NCBI RefSeq assembly: GCF_042654365.1
Contig: NZ_JBHSGG010000023.1
Span: forward strand, 62,001-126,000
Length of the DNA stretch: 64,000 bases
Origin: Coralloluteibacterium thermophilum
GTDB taxonomy: Bacteria > Pseudomonadota > Gammaproteobacteria > Xanthomonadales > Xanthomonadaceae
Direction of reading: 5' to 3'
A program made the position numbers and the translations under genes. This document shows, piece after piece, positions 53,879 to 62,413 of the stretch (positions are counted from its first letter, which is position 1; every line of letters begins with the position of its first letter). The notes below the pieces were generated by a model. That model saw only the letters and a list, made by a program, of their open reading frames with translations, was not told where the DNA came from and made no database searches.

Positions 53879-54379
53879 ATGGAATGGATGCTGCGCATGC
53901 GCCTGTGGGCGCTGTGTCTCGGATCGCTGCTGGCGCTGGCGGGCTGCGGCCCGGGTGCCGCCCCGCCGCCGGCGATCACCGAGGTGGAGGTGCGGGACTA
54001 CCTGGCCCGCTTCGAGGACGCCACCCGGCGCATGGACGCCGACGCGCTGGCGCCGCTGGTCGCGGACTGGGCGCGTTTCCGCATCGAGGTCAGCGGCGTG
54101 ACCGGCGACGACGTGCTGCACGTCGGGCGCGAGGAGTACCTGCAGTCGGCCCGCGACCTCGCGCGGTTCCGCGCCCGCTTGACCTACCGACCCGGCCCGC
54201 CGCGCATCGAGATCGCCCCCGACGGCGCCAGCGTCCGCGTCTGGCAGGACTCGCGCGAGACCCTGCGGGTCGGCGAACTGGTGCTGAAGTCGAGCAGCAG
54301 CGGCATGTCCGAGCTGCGGCGCGGGCCGGTGGGGCTGCAGCTCGTCCACGCCGAGGGCCGCACCGTGCTGTCGCTGTAG
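53879..54379 (+). CDS. NTF2-like lipoprotein of unknown function
   Basis: A 166-residue lipoprotein with lipobox LALAGC (Cys23). The mature domain has the alpha+beta pattern of NTF2/SnoaL-like proteins (EVRDYLARFEDATRRMDADALAPLVADWARF near the start, then strands RLTYRPGPPRIEIAPDG and VRVWQDSRETLRV). I cannot name a subfamily or a ligand. GGGAG stands about 9 bases before the ATG. It is co-oriented with rimO but 75 bases separate them, and it is convergent with ndh. Confidence 0.7.
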   Translation: MEWMLRMRLWALCLGSLLALAGCGPGAAPPPAITEVEVRDYLARFEDATRRMDADALAPLVADWARFRIEVSGVTGDDVLHVGREEYLQSARDLARFRARLTYRPGPPRIEIAPDGASVRVWQDSRETLRVGELVLKSSSSGMSELRRGPVGLQLVHAEGRTVLSL

Positions 54380-54399
54380 CGGACGGCGCGCCCGGCTGC

Positions 54400-55680
54400 T
54401 CAGTCCAGGCGGAGCGCGGGCCGCACCCGGCGCTGGAGCAGTTCGGCGAGCCACAGCAGGCTGCCGCTCCAGATGCCATGCAGGCCGGCCTGGTGGCGCC
54501 GATAGAGCATCGCGTGGCCGACGTGCGCGAGGCGGCCGTGCAGGAAGCCGCGGAAGAGGCCGAGCTGCCCGAGCGTCCCGAACGCGTCGTAGTGGCCGAG
54601 CGGGACCAGGGCGCCGAGGTCCCGATGGACGAATTCCCGCGGCGATTCCCCGGCAAGCACCCGGGGAAGCTGCCGGCTCAGGTGCCGCGCCTGCCGGTGG
54701 GCGACCTGCGCGGTCGGCGCGAGTGGCCGGTCGTGCCCCGGCAGCGTGAGGCTGGCGCAGTCGCCGACGGCGAAGACCCGGTCGTCGCGCGTCGCCTGCA
54801 GGGTCGGGCGCACGAGCAGGCGGCCATTGCGGCTGGTTTCGAGGCCGTCGTAGCCGTCCGGCACCGCCTCGCCGCGCACGCCTGCGGCCCAGGCCTTGAG
54901 CGTGCTGCGGATGCGCGTGCCGTCGTCCAGCACATAGGCGTCCGGCGTGGCGGCCACCACGCGGGCGCGCGTGCGGACGCGGATGCCGAGCGCGCCCAGG
55001 CGCGCCTCGACCTGTGCCGATACGCGTTCGGGGAAGGCCGGGAGCAGGCGCGGGCCGCTCTCGATCAGGGTGATCCCGACGCGCCCGTGCAGGTCGCGCG
55101 CTCCGTAGCCGCCGAGCTGCTCCACGAGCTGGACCAGCGATGCGGCCAGCTCCACGCCGGTCGCGCCTCCGCCCACGATCGCCACTTCGCTCGTCGCGCC
55201 TCCGGCCAGCGCGCGCAGGACCAGTCGCCGCAGCGCCTGGTTGAAGGACTCGGCCTCGGCCTGGCTGTCGATGAAGTGGCAGTACTCGGCCACGCCCGGC
55301 GTCCCGAAGTCGTCGGCGCGGCTTCCGAGCGCGAGCACGAGCAGGTCGTAGTCGAGCGTCTGCGGCGGGAGCAGGCATTCGCCGTCCTCGGCCCGCACCG
55401 CCCCGAGCGATATCCGCCGGCGCGTCCGGTCGAGTCCGGTGAAGGGGCCAGGCCGGAACCGGAAGTGGTGCTGGGCGGCATGCGCCAGGTAGGGCACGCG
55501 CTGGAGGCGGCCGTCGCCGGTTCCGGCGGCGAGCGTGTGCAGCATCGGTTTCCACAGGTGCGCGGCACCGCGGTCGACCAGCGTGACCTGCGCCTTTCCC
55601 TGCGCGCCCAGGCGGTTGCCGAGGCGGGTGGCGAGTTCGAGCCCAGCGACGCCGCCACCGACGATGACGACGTGGTTCAT
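54400..55680 (-). CDS. ndh: type II NADH dehydrogenase (NDH-2-like FAD oxidoreductase)
   Basis: A 426-residue flavoprotein. The FAD dinucleotide fold is VVIVGGGVAGLELATRLG at the N-terminus; the NAD fold is VAIVGGGATGVELAASLV (about 165-182); the third FAD motif is VFAVGDCASL. APTAQVAHRQARHLSRQLP and the C-terminal membrane-anchoring helix region match NDH-2. It oxidises NADH and reduces quinone without pumping protons. Start at 55680. It is divergent from the DJ-1 gene across a 28-bp palindrome that could control both. Confidence 0.92.
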   Translation of the reverse strand: MNHVVIVGGGVAGLELATRLGNRLGAQGKAQVTLVDRGAAHLWKPMLHTLAAGTGDGRLQRVPYLAHAAQHHFRFRPGPFTGLDRTRRRISLGAVRAEDGECLLPPQTLDYDLLVLALGSRADDFGTPGVAEYCHFIDSQAEAESFNQALRRLVLRALAGGATSEVAIVGGGATGVELAASLVQLVEQLGGYGARDLHGRVGITLIESGPRLLPAFPERVSAQVEARLGALGIRVRTRARVVAATPDAYVLDDGTRIRSTLKAWAAGVRGEAVPDGYDGLETSRNGRLLVRPTLQATRDDRVFAVGDCASLTLPGHDRPLAPTAQVAHRQARHLSRQLPRVLAGESPREFVHRDLGALVPLGHYDAFGTLGQLGLFRGFLHGRLAHVGHAMLYRRHQAGLHGIWSGSLLWLAELLQRRVRPALRLD

Positions 55681-55796
55681 GGCCGCACCGGGCGGCGGCG
55701 TGCGGCGGAGTCCGCCGGGGGCGGCGCCGGGCGAGGGTGGTGCGGGGCGGGCATGGGCATGTCCTCGGCGCGGGCCGTCCTGCCCGCTGGGCGCGC

Positions 55797-55828
55797 AATT
55801 TACAAACATACATGAATGTTTGTAAACC
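55797..55828. promoter_or_regulatory. AcrR-like palindromic operator carrying divergent promoter elements
   Basis: TTTACAAACAT (55799-55809) is an exact inverted copy of ATGTTTGTAAA (55816-55826) across 6 bases. Its core TACAAACATnnnnnnATGTTTGTA resembles the E. coli AcrR site (TACATACATnnnnnnATGTATGTA) and the SmeT sites of Stenotrophomonas. TTTACA hexamers on each strand are followed at 18 bases by TAAATT (minus, toward ndh) and TAAACC (plus), so the palindrome may hold -35/-10 elements for both genes. It is an AT-rich island. Confidence 0.6.
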
Positions 55829-55961
55829 GGGCGGCGCGATCGGGCCGGCATGCAGGGCGCGCAGCCGGGGCGTGCAGGCCGTCGCTGCGGTTCACCGGGG
55901 CGCCACGGCCCGGGCGCGAGCATGCGCGTTTCCTTTCCGACCATCGACGAAGGAGATGCCC

Positions 55962-56495
55962 ATGTCCGCAGTGCAAGGCAGGAAGGTGGCGATGCTCGCC
56001 ACCCACGGTTTCGAGCAGAGCGAGCTGACCGGGCCCAAGGAGGGCCTGGAGAAGGCCGGCGCGACCGTCCACGTCGTCTCGCCCGAGTCCGGCGAGATCA
56101 AGGGCTGGAAGGGGAGCGACTGGGGCGACCCCGTGAAGGTGGACGTCGCGCTGGACGCCGCGCGCGTCGAGGACTACGACGCGCTGGTGTTGCCCGGCGG
56201 GCAGATCAACCCCGACAAGCTGCGCCTGGAGGAGAAGGCCATCGCCCTCATCAAGGCCTTCGGCGAGGCCGGCAAGCCCATCGCCGCGATCTGCCACGGC
56301 CCCTGGACGCTGATCGACGCCGGGCTCGTCAAGGGGAAGAACGTCACCTCCTGGCCGAGCATCCGGAACGACCTGATCAACGCCGGTGCGCAGTGGTCCG
56401 ACAAGGAGGTCGAGATCGACGGCAACATCATCACCAGCCGCAAGCCCGACGACGTGCCGGCCTTCACCCGCGCGGTGATCGACGCGCTGGGCTGA
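55962..56495 (+). CDS. DJ-1/PfpI family protein (type 1 glutamine amidotransferase fold)
   Basis: A 177-residue PfpI/YhbO-type protein. The nucleophile Cys is in GKPIAAICHGPWTLIDAGLV, at the nucleophile elbow; EQSELTGPKEGLEKAGATV, LVLPGGQINPDKLRL and GAQWSDKEVEIDGNIITSRKPDD are typical. Such proteins act in stress protection (glyoxalase or deglycase activities have been reported). The start at 55962 is preferred because AAGGAG (55950-55955) directly abuts the earlier ATG at 55956 but is ideally spaced for this one. It is divergent from ndh, with the palindromic operator 133 bases upstream. Confidence 0.92.
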   Translation: MSAVQGRKVAMLATHGFEQSELTGPKEGLEKAGATVHVVSPESGEIKGWKGSDWGDPVKVDVALDAARVEDYDALVLPGGQINPDKLRLEEKAIALIKAFGEAGKPIAAICHGPWTLIDAGLVKGKNVTSWPSIRNDLINAGAQWSDKEVEIDGNIITSRKPDDVPAFTRAVIDALG

Positions 56496-56627
56496 GCCGA
56501 GGCGCCGATGCGCCGGGGCAGGCCCGGCGCGTCGGAGCCCGCTCGCCGGTTCCCGGTGCGGTTCCCCGAGCCCCGAACCCAGTACCCGTTCCATCTCCCG
56601 AACACCGTCCTCGCTGTCCGCCCGGCC

Positions 56628-58181
56628 TCACCCCAGCACCACCAGCAACACCGCCGTGGCGGCCAGCACCAGGCCGGCGCCGACGTAGACGTCCGCCGGC
56701 AGGCGCGGCAGGCCGGTCCGTGCGATCACCGCGAGCTTGTCCTCGCCGGGAGCGTCGCGTTCGCCCAGGACGCGCATCCAGATCCACGCCAGCAGCAGGG
56801 TCGCGGCGAACAGCACGCCGCCCAGCACGGTGAAGTGCACGGTCACCAGGCCGAGTTCGCGCGCACCGAAGAGCAGGGCGCTCACGGCATGGCCGCAGGC
56901 GAGCCCGCGCAGCGCGGCGCCCGCGCCGAGGCGGCGCGACCACAGGCCCATCAGGAAGACCGCGACCAGCGGCGAGGCCACGAAGGCGAACACCTGCTGC
57001 AGGTAGTTCCAGAGCCCTTCGAAGTGCTGGATCATCGGCGCCCACAGCGCGGCGAGCAGGGTGATGACGAGGGTCGCGATGCGCCCGCTGCGCACCAGTC
57101 GCGCCTCGTCCAGGTGCGGATGGCGGGGCTGCACGAAGTCCTTGGTGATGAGGGTCGCCGCCGAGTTCAGCGTTGACGAGCAGGTGGACATCAGCGCGGC
57201 GAGCAGGCCGGCGAGGATCAGCCCGGCCAGACCCGCGGGGGCGAAGGTCGCGACCATGGTGGGGAACACCTGGTCGGGCTCGTCGAGGCCCGGCAGCAGG
57301 CTGATCGCCATGACGCCGGGCAGGGTCATCAGGAACAGCGGGAGCAGCTTCAGCGCCGCGGCGATGATCGAGGCGCGGCCGGCCGCGGCGAGGTCGCGCG
57401 TGCCCAGCACGCGCTGCACGACGTACTGGTTCATGGTCCAGTAGTAGAAGCCGACGATGGGCAGGCCGGTCAGCAGGCCCAGCCAGGGCACGCCCGGATC
57501 GTCGAGCGGACGGATCAGCGAGAGCGTCTCCGGGCTCACCGAATCGGCGACCGCCGCCCAGGAGTGCCCGAACTGCCCGAACACGATCCACGCCAGCGCG
57601 GCCGCGCCGCACAGCAGGACCAGGGCCTGCAGCACGTCGGTGTAGACCACCGCGCGCAGTCCGCCCGCGGCGGCGTAGGCCCCGGTGAACAGCGCGAGGC
57701 CGAGGCAGGTCTCCCACAGGCCGAGCGCGGGCACGAAGGTGGTGAGCACCAACGCGCCCGCGTAGAGCGTCGCCGCGGTGTCGAGCACGATCGACAGGAA
57801 CAGCGTGACCGCCGAGAGGTATTTGCGCAGGCGCGGGTCGAAGCGCCGCTCCATCAGTTCGGGCATGGTGGTGACGCGCGCGCGCATCAGCACCGGCAGC
57901 ACGAACAGCGCGGCGAAGATGAGCACCACGCCGGCCATCCACTCGTAGTTGGCGGCCGAGATGCCGGTGCGGTAGGCCGCGCCGGGCAGGCCGAGCAGCG
58001 TGTCGGAGGAGATGTTCGAGGCGAACAGCGAGAAGCCTACCGCCAGCGGGCCCAGCGTGCGGCCGGCGAGGAACAGGTCGTCCGACGTCGTGCGCCGCCT
58101 GGCGGCCCAACTGCCGATGAGGACGACGGCGACGAAATAGCCGCCGATGGCGAGATAGTCGAGCGCGTGAAGCTGGATCAT
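56628..58181 (-). CDS. sodium/solute symporter (SSS family, SGLT-like)
   Basis: A 517-residue symporter with about 13 transmembrane helices. Family signs: LAIGGYFVAVVLIGSWAARR, FLAGRTLGPLAVGFSLFASN, FYYWTMNQYVVQRVLGTRDL, GLLAALMSTCSSTLNSAATL and ITKDFVQPRHPHLDEARLVR. The NQYVVQRVLGTRDL and SSTLNS signatures place it with sodium/glucose-type (SGLT) transporters; a sugar substrate is likely, but not proven. The start at 58181 precedes the first helix. It is divergent from the ABC exporter gene, and about 2.6 kb from the xylose genes. Confidence 0.88.
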   Translation of the reverse strand: MIQLHALDYLAIGGYFVAVVLIGSWAARRRTTSDDLFLAGRTLGPLAVGFSLFASNISSDTLLGLPGAAYRTGISAANYEWMAGVVLIFAALFVLPVLMRARVTTMPELMERRFDPRLRKYLSAVTLFLSIVLDTAATLYAGALVLTTFVPALGLWETCLGLALFTGAYAAAGGLRAVVYTDVLQALVLLCGAAALAWIVFGQFGHSWAAVADSVSPETLSLIRPLDDPGVPWLGLLTGLPIVGFYYWTMNQYVVQRVLGTRDLAAAGRASIIAAALKLLPLFLMTLPGVMAISLLPGLDEPDQVFPTMVATFAPAGLAGLILAGLLAALMSTCSSTLNSAATLITKDFVQPRHPHLDEARLVRSGRIATLVITLLAALWAPMIQHFEGLWNYLQQVFAFVASPLVAVFLMGLWSRRLGAGAALRGLACGHAVSALLFGARELGLVTVHFTVLGGVLFAATLLLAWIWMRVLGERDAPGEDKLAVIARTGLPRLPADVYVGAGLVLAATAVLLVVLG

Positions 58182-58372
58182 CGACCCCGGGTGGAAGCGG
58201 ACGGAACGGGCGCGCGCATCGCGATGCCGCGGCCCCCGGCGCGCTGCGCGCGCATCGGCATCCACGCGATCCCCTTCTTTCAGGGAAACATGCCCGCCCG
58301 CGACGGGGCAACCCGCCGTATCGCCGCGCATGGGCGATCATGTGCGGTCGACGCCACCGCCCGAACTGCGCC

Positions 58373-60211
58373 ATGCCCGCCGCCTCCAGCCTGCGCGAAC
58401 GCGTCGGCGCCCTCCGCAACCTCCGGCCCTTCCTCGCGCTGATCTGGCAGACCAGCCGCGCGCTCACCCTGGCCAGCATCGGCCTGCGCCTGGTGCGCGC
58501 GGTGCTGCCGGTGCTGATGCTCTACGTCGGCAAGCTCATCATCGACGAGGCGGTGCGCATCACCGCGGCGGGCGCGCTGCCGTCGCTGGCGGAGGCCTGG
58601 CGCGCGGGTGCGCTCGATCCCCTGGCGGCGCTGCTCGCGCTCGAGTTCGGGCTCGCGGTGGCGTCCGACGTGCTCGCGCGCCTGGTCGCCCTGGTGGACG
58701 GCCTGCTCGCCGAGCGCGTCACCAATGCCACCAGCATGCGGCTGATGGCGCACGCGGCCACGCTCGACCTCGAGGACTTCGAGGATGCCGAGGTGCAGGA
58801 CGGCCTCGACCGCGCGCGGCGCCAGACCATGGGCCGCATGACCCTGATGGCCCAGCTGTTCGGGCAGGCCCAGGACCTCGTCACCATCGCGACCTTCGCC
58901 GCCGGCCTGGTGCTCTATGCGCCCTGGCTGATCGTGCTGCTCGCCGTCGCACTGGTGCCCGCCTTCGTCGGCGAGGCGCACTTCAACGCGCTCAACTACC
59001 AGCTCAACTACCAGTGGACGCCGGAGCGGCGCCAGCTCGAATACCTGCGCCAGACCGGCGCCAGCGTGGAGACGGCCAAGGAGGTCAAGATCTTCGGTCT
59101 CCACGACTTCCTGATCGCGCGCTACCGCCAGCTCGCCGAGGGCTTCTACGCCGCCAACCGCAGGCTGGCCTTCCAGCGGGCGCGCTGGGGCATGGTGCTG
59201 GCGGCGCTCGGCACCCTGGGCTACTACGCGGCCTACGCCTACATCGCCTGGCGCACCGTCTCCGGCGCGTTCTCGATCGGCGACCTGACCTTCCTCGCCG
59301 CCAGCTTCCTGCGCCTGCGCCAGTTGCTGGAGGGCCTGCTCGTCGGCGTGTCGCAGGTGGCCAGCCAGGCACTGCAGCTGGAGGACCTGTTCTCGTTCTT
59401 CCGCATCGAGCCGGAGATCGTCTCGCCGCCGGACCCGAAGCCGTTTCCCTCGCCGGTCCGGCAGGGCATCCGCTTCGAGAACGTGGGCTTCCGCTACCCC
59501 GGCGCCGCGCACTGGGCGGTGCGCCATCTCGACTTCGAGCTGCGCGCAGGCGAGGCGCTGGCGCTGGTGGGCGAGAACGGCGCCGGCAAGACCACCCTGG
59601 TCAAGCTGCTGGCGCGGCTCTACGAACCGGACGAGGGGCGCATCCTGGTCGACGGCGTCGACCTGCGCGAGATCGACCTCGACGCCCTGCGCGCCAACGT
59701 GGGCGTGATCTTCCAGGACTTCGTGCGCTACCACCTCACCGCCGCCGAGAACATCGCGGTCGGCCGCATCGACGCCGCGGCCGACCGCGCGCGGATCGAG
59801 GCCGCCGCCCGTGCCGCGCTGGCGGACGAGGTGATCGAGCGCCTCCCCGACGGGTACGCGCAGATCATCGGCCGCAAGTTCCGCACCGGCGTGGACCTGT
59901 CCGGCGGCGAATGGCAGAAGATCGCCATCGCCCGCGCCTACATGCGCGACGCGCAGCTGCTGATCCTCGACGAGCCCACCGCGGCGCTCGACGCGCGTTC
60001 GGAGTACGAGGTGTTCCAGCGCTTCAAGCAGCTGAGCCAGGGCCGCACCGCCGTCCTCATCTCGCACCGCTTCTCCAGCGTGCGCATGGCCGATCGCATC
60101 CTCGTACTGGAGCGCGGCCGCATCGAGGCCAGCGGCACCCACGAGGAACTGCTGGCGCAGGGCGGCCGCTACGCGGAGCTGTTCGAACTGCAGGCGGCGG
60201 GGTACCGATAG
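58373..60211 (+). CDS. ABC transporter, fused permease and ATP-binding protein
   Basis: A 612-residue half-transporter. About six membrane helices (residues 20-320) precede the nucleotide-binding domain: Walker A GENGAGKT (from residue 400), the signature LSGGEWQKIAIARA (from 509), Walker B LLILDEPTAALDARS and the H-loop VLISHRFSSV. It has the exporter form and presumably acts as a dimer; substrate unknown. An ATG at 58340 would add 11 residues (MCGRRHRPNCA); the later start at 58373 is preferred from the sequence that follows. Expression as a single gene is likely. Confidence 0.9.
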   Translation: MPAASSLRERVGALRNLRPFLALIWQTSRALTLASIGLRLVRAVLPVLMLYVGKLIIDEAVRITAAGALPSLAEAWRAGALDPLAALLALEFGLAVASDVLARLVALVDGLLAERVTNATSMRLMAHAATLDLEDFEDAEVQDGLDRARRQTMGRMTLMAQLFGQAQDLVTIATFAAGLVLYAPWLIVLLAVALVPAFVGEAHFNALNYQLNYQWTPERRQLEYLRQTGASVETAKEVKIFGLHDFLIARYRQLAEGFYAANRRLAFQRARWGMVLAALGTLGYYAAYAYIAWRTVSGAFSIGDLTFLAASFLRLRQLLEGLLVGVSQVASQALQLEDLFSFFRIEPEIVSPPDPKPFPSPVRQGIRFENVGFRYPGAAHWAVRHLDFELRAGEALALVGENGAGKTTLVKLLARLYEPDEGRILVDGVDLREIDLDALRANVGVIFQDFVRYHLTAAENIAVGRIDAAADRARIEAAARAALADEVIERLPDGYAQIIGRKFRTGVDLSGGEWQKIAIARAYMRDAQLLILDEPTAALDARSEYEVFQRFKQLSQGRTAVLISHRFSSVRMADRILVLERGRIEASGTHEELLAQGGRYAELFELQAAGYR

Positions 60212-60793
60212 GGCTGCTGGGGAGTGAGGGGGAGGAGTGAGAAATGGGGCAGGTTGGTGTGCGTTCCCTGGCTTTCCACTCCTCGGCGCCTTGCTCCTCG
60301 CGGCAAGGCGCCCCCACCCCAACCCTCCCCCGCTGTCCGCGGGGGAGGGGGCTGTGTGGCTGGGGAGTGAGTGGAGAGGAGTGAGAAACGAGGACGAGCG
60401 GTCGCACCGTCTCCCGCTCCCCACTCCTCATGTTCCCCGCCTCGCCGATCCCAAGCCCCACGCCCACGCGCCCCGCCCCTTCCCCCGCCTGCGGGGGAAG
60501 GCGGGGATGGGGGTGAGCGCGCGCAGCGCGCTGCCCGGGGAGGGAACGTGGAGGGACGAGGAGCAGGGGCGGAACTGGGCGACGGTGCCTTCCCTGCATT
60601 TCCCAGCTCTCATGCCTCACGCCTCGTGCCCGCCATCCCGCACTGCAGCACGCATTTCCCGCGTCCGCTGCTAGAGTTCACGGGTCCCGAACGCCAGGGT
60701 TGTTTCCCGCATGATCCCGACCACCCCCACCGGTGCGTCTTTTTTTTCCGCCCAGAGTGGTAGCGCTAACTTTTTTTGCTGCGGGGGCCGTCG
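60212..60793. repeat. gene-free region with multiple hairpin repeats upstream of xylB
   Basis: A 582-base gap. It holds GTGAGAAA-type words (60222-60245, 60364-60392), a CCCTCCCCCGC/GCGGGGGAGGG hairpin (60323-60349) and a CCTTCCCCCGC/GCGGGGGAAGG hairpin (60478-60501). Close to xylB are a TAGAGT hexamer (60672-60677), two T-runs and the xyl operator. No coding region is convincing. Confidence 0.75.
60758..60771. promoter_or_regulatory. xyl-box operator (LacI-type) upstream of xylB
   Basis: TGGTAGCGCTAACT matches the Xanthomonas xyl-box TGGTAGCGCTAACA at 13 of 14 positions. It is palindromic around AGCGCT, as LacI-family operators are. It lies 23 bases before the xylB ATG, and a LacI-type regulator gene ends at the right of the window. 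Likely bound by XylR and released by xylose. Confidence 0.8.
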
Positions 60794-62305
60794 ATGAGCC
60801 TGTTCGTGGGCCTCGACGTGGGTACGCAGAGCGTCAAGCTCGTGGCCTACGATCCCGAGGCACGGAAGGTCGTAGCCGTGCACGGGCAGCCGGTCGAGCT
60901 GATCGCGGGCGACGACGGCAGCCGTGAGCAGCACGCGCACTGGTGGCTCGACGCCATCCGCGCCTGCTTCGCGCGCCTGGAGCCCGCGCAGCGCGCGCGG
61001 GTCGCGGCCATCGGCGTCTCCGGCCAGCAGCACGGCTTCGTGCCGCTGGATGCGGCGGGCGAGGTGCTGGCGCCCGCCAAGCTCTGGTGCGATACCAGCA
61101 CCAGCGCGCAGTGCGGGGAGATCATGGCCGCGGTCGGCGGCGCCGACCGCTGCATCGCGCTGGCCGGCAATCCCATCCTCGCCGGCTATACCGCGTCCAA
61201 GCTGCCGTGGACGCGCAGGCACCGGCCGGAGGTGTACGCCAGGCTCGCGGCCATCCTGCTGCCGCACGACTACGTCGACTTCTGGCTGACCGGCGAGCGC
61301 TGGATGGAGTACGGCGACGCCTCCGGGACCGGATGGCTCGACGTGCGCACCCGCCGCTGGTCGCCCGAGCTGCTCGCGGCGACAGATCCCGACCGCGACC
61401 TGGGCGAGCTGCTGCCGCCGCTGGTGGAGGCGGACGCCAGCTTCCGCATCGCGCCGGCCGTCGCTGACGAACTGGGCCTGCCGCGCGACGTGCTGGTCGC
61501 GGCGGGCGGCGGCGACAACATGATGGCCGCGATCGGCACCGGCAACGTCGCCCCCGGCGTGCTCAGCATGAGCCTGGGCACCTCGGGCACGTTGTTCGCC
61601 CATGCCGAGCGGCCGGTGGTCGATGCGCAGGGCGGCTGGGCGGCGTTCTGCTCGTCCACCGGCGGCTGGCTGCCGCTGATCTGCACCATGAACTGCACCG
61701 TCGCCACCGAGAGCATGGCGCGCCTGTTCGGCTTCAGCAGCCGCGAGAGCGAGGCCGAGGTGCTGGCCGGCACCGTGCCGGGCGCGGGCGGGCTGACCCT
61801 GCTGCCGTTCTTCAACGGCGAGCGCACGCCCGACCTGCCGACCGCGCGCGGCGGGCTGTTCGGGATGACCCTCAACAACCTGACCCGCGGCAACGCCTAC
61901 CGCGCGGCGATGGAGGGCGCGACCTACAGCCTGCGCAACGGCTACGACGCGCTGCAGGCCGCCGGGCTGCGTTTCGACGCCATCCGCCTGACCGGCGGCG
62001 GCAGCCAGAGCGCGGCGTGGCGGCAGATGGTCGCCGACGTCTTCGATCTGCCGGTCGAGGTGCCCGAACAGGCCGAGGGCGCGGCGTTCGGCGGCGCACT
62101 GCAGGCGATGTGGGCGCACGCACGGGCGCATGGCGACGCGCGCGACATCGCGGCGATCACCGCCGAGCACGTCGCCGTGGCGCCCGCGCTGTCGGCGCAG
62201 CCCGACCCCGGGGCGGTCGCGGCCTACCGCACGCACTACCGCGACTTCCTCCGCTATCTCGACGCCGCGCGCCTGCTGTACGGCGCCGCGCCGCCCGCGC
62301 CGTAG
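60794..62305 (+). CDS. xylB: xylulokinase
   Basis: A 503-residue FGGY-family sugar kinase that phosphorylates D-xylulose. MSLFVGLDVGTQSVKLVAYD is the N-terminal phosphate-binding domain; IGVSGQQHGFVPLD and LWCDTSTSAQC follow; the conserved Asp of the active site is in AAGGGDNMMAAIGTGN, and LTGGGSQSAAWRQMVADVF is the C-terminal FGGY signature. ATG at 60794 is preferred to an upstream ATG at 60776 because the family begins at this sequence. Its TAG stop lies inside a REP element. It forms a pathway with xylA downstream. Confidence 0.95.
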   Translation: MSLFVGLDVGTQSVKLVAYDPEARKVVAVHGQPVELIAGDDGSREQHAHWWLDAIRACFARLEPAQRARVAAIGVSGQQHGFVPLDAAGEVLAPAKLWCDTSTSAQCGEIMAAVGGADRCIALAGNPILAGYTASKLPWTRRHRPEVYARLAAILLPHDYVDFWLTGERWMEYGDASGTGWLDVRTRRWSPELLAATDPDRDLGELLPPLVEADASFRIAPAVADELGLPRDVLVAAGGGDNMMAAIGTGNVAPGVLSMSLGTSGTLFAHAERPVVDAQGGWAAFCSSTGGWLPLICTMNCTVATESMARLFGFSSRESEAEVLAGTVPGAGGLTLLPFFNGERTPDLPTARGGLFGMTLNNLTRGNAYRAAMEGATYSLRNGYDALQAAGLRFDAIRLTGGGSQSAAWRQMVADVFDLPVEVPEQAEGAAFGGALQAMWAHARAHGDARDIAAITAEHVAVAPALSAQPDPGAVAAYRTHYRDFLRYLDAARLLYGAAPPAP

Positions 62306-62368
62306 GAGCGGCTTCAGCCGCGACCTGCCGTTACCGCCCGAGGGGATCGCGGCTGAAGCCGCTCCTAC
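62302..62368. repeat. inverted pair of REP elements (BIME-like)
   Basis: The 22-base arms (62302-62323 and 62347-62368) are perfect inverted copies, separated by 23 bases; each contains GAGCGGCTTCAGCCGCGA or its complement. The left arm begins in the last codons of xylB and includes its TAG stop. The same REP core occurs once at 21134. Such elements are mobilised by RAYT transposases in related genera; none is seen here. Confidence 0.85.
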
Positions 62369-62413
62369 AGCCGCTCCCGCGGGCCTTCAAACCACGCACC
62401 ACACGAGACCCCC

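Noticed and set aside
55816..55944. Minus-strand upstream extension of ndh with MYVCKL
   Set aside because: It crosses the palindromic operator and reads as non-coding; the FAD fold begins right at the 55680 start.
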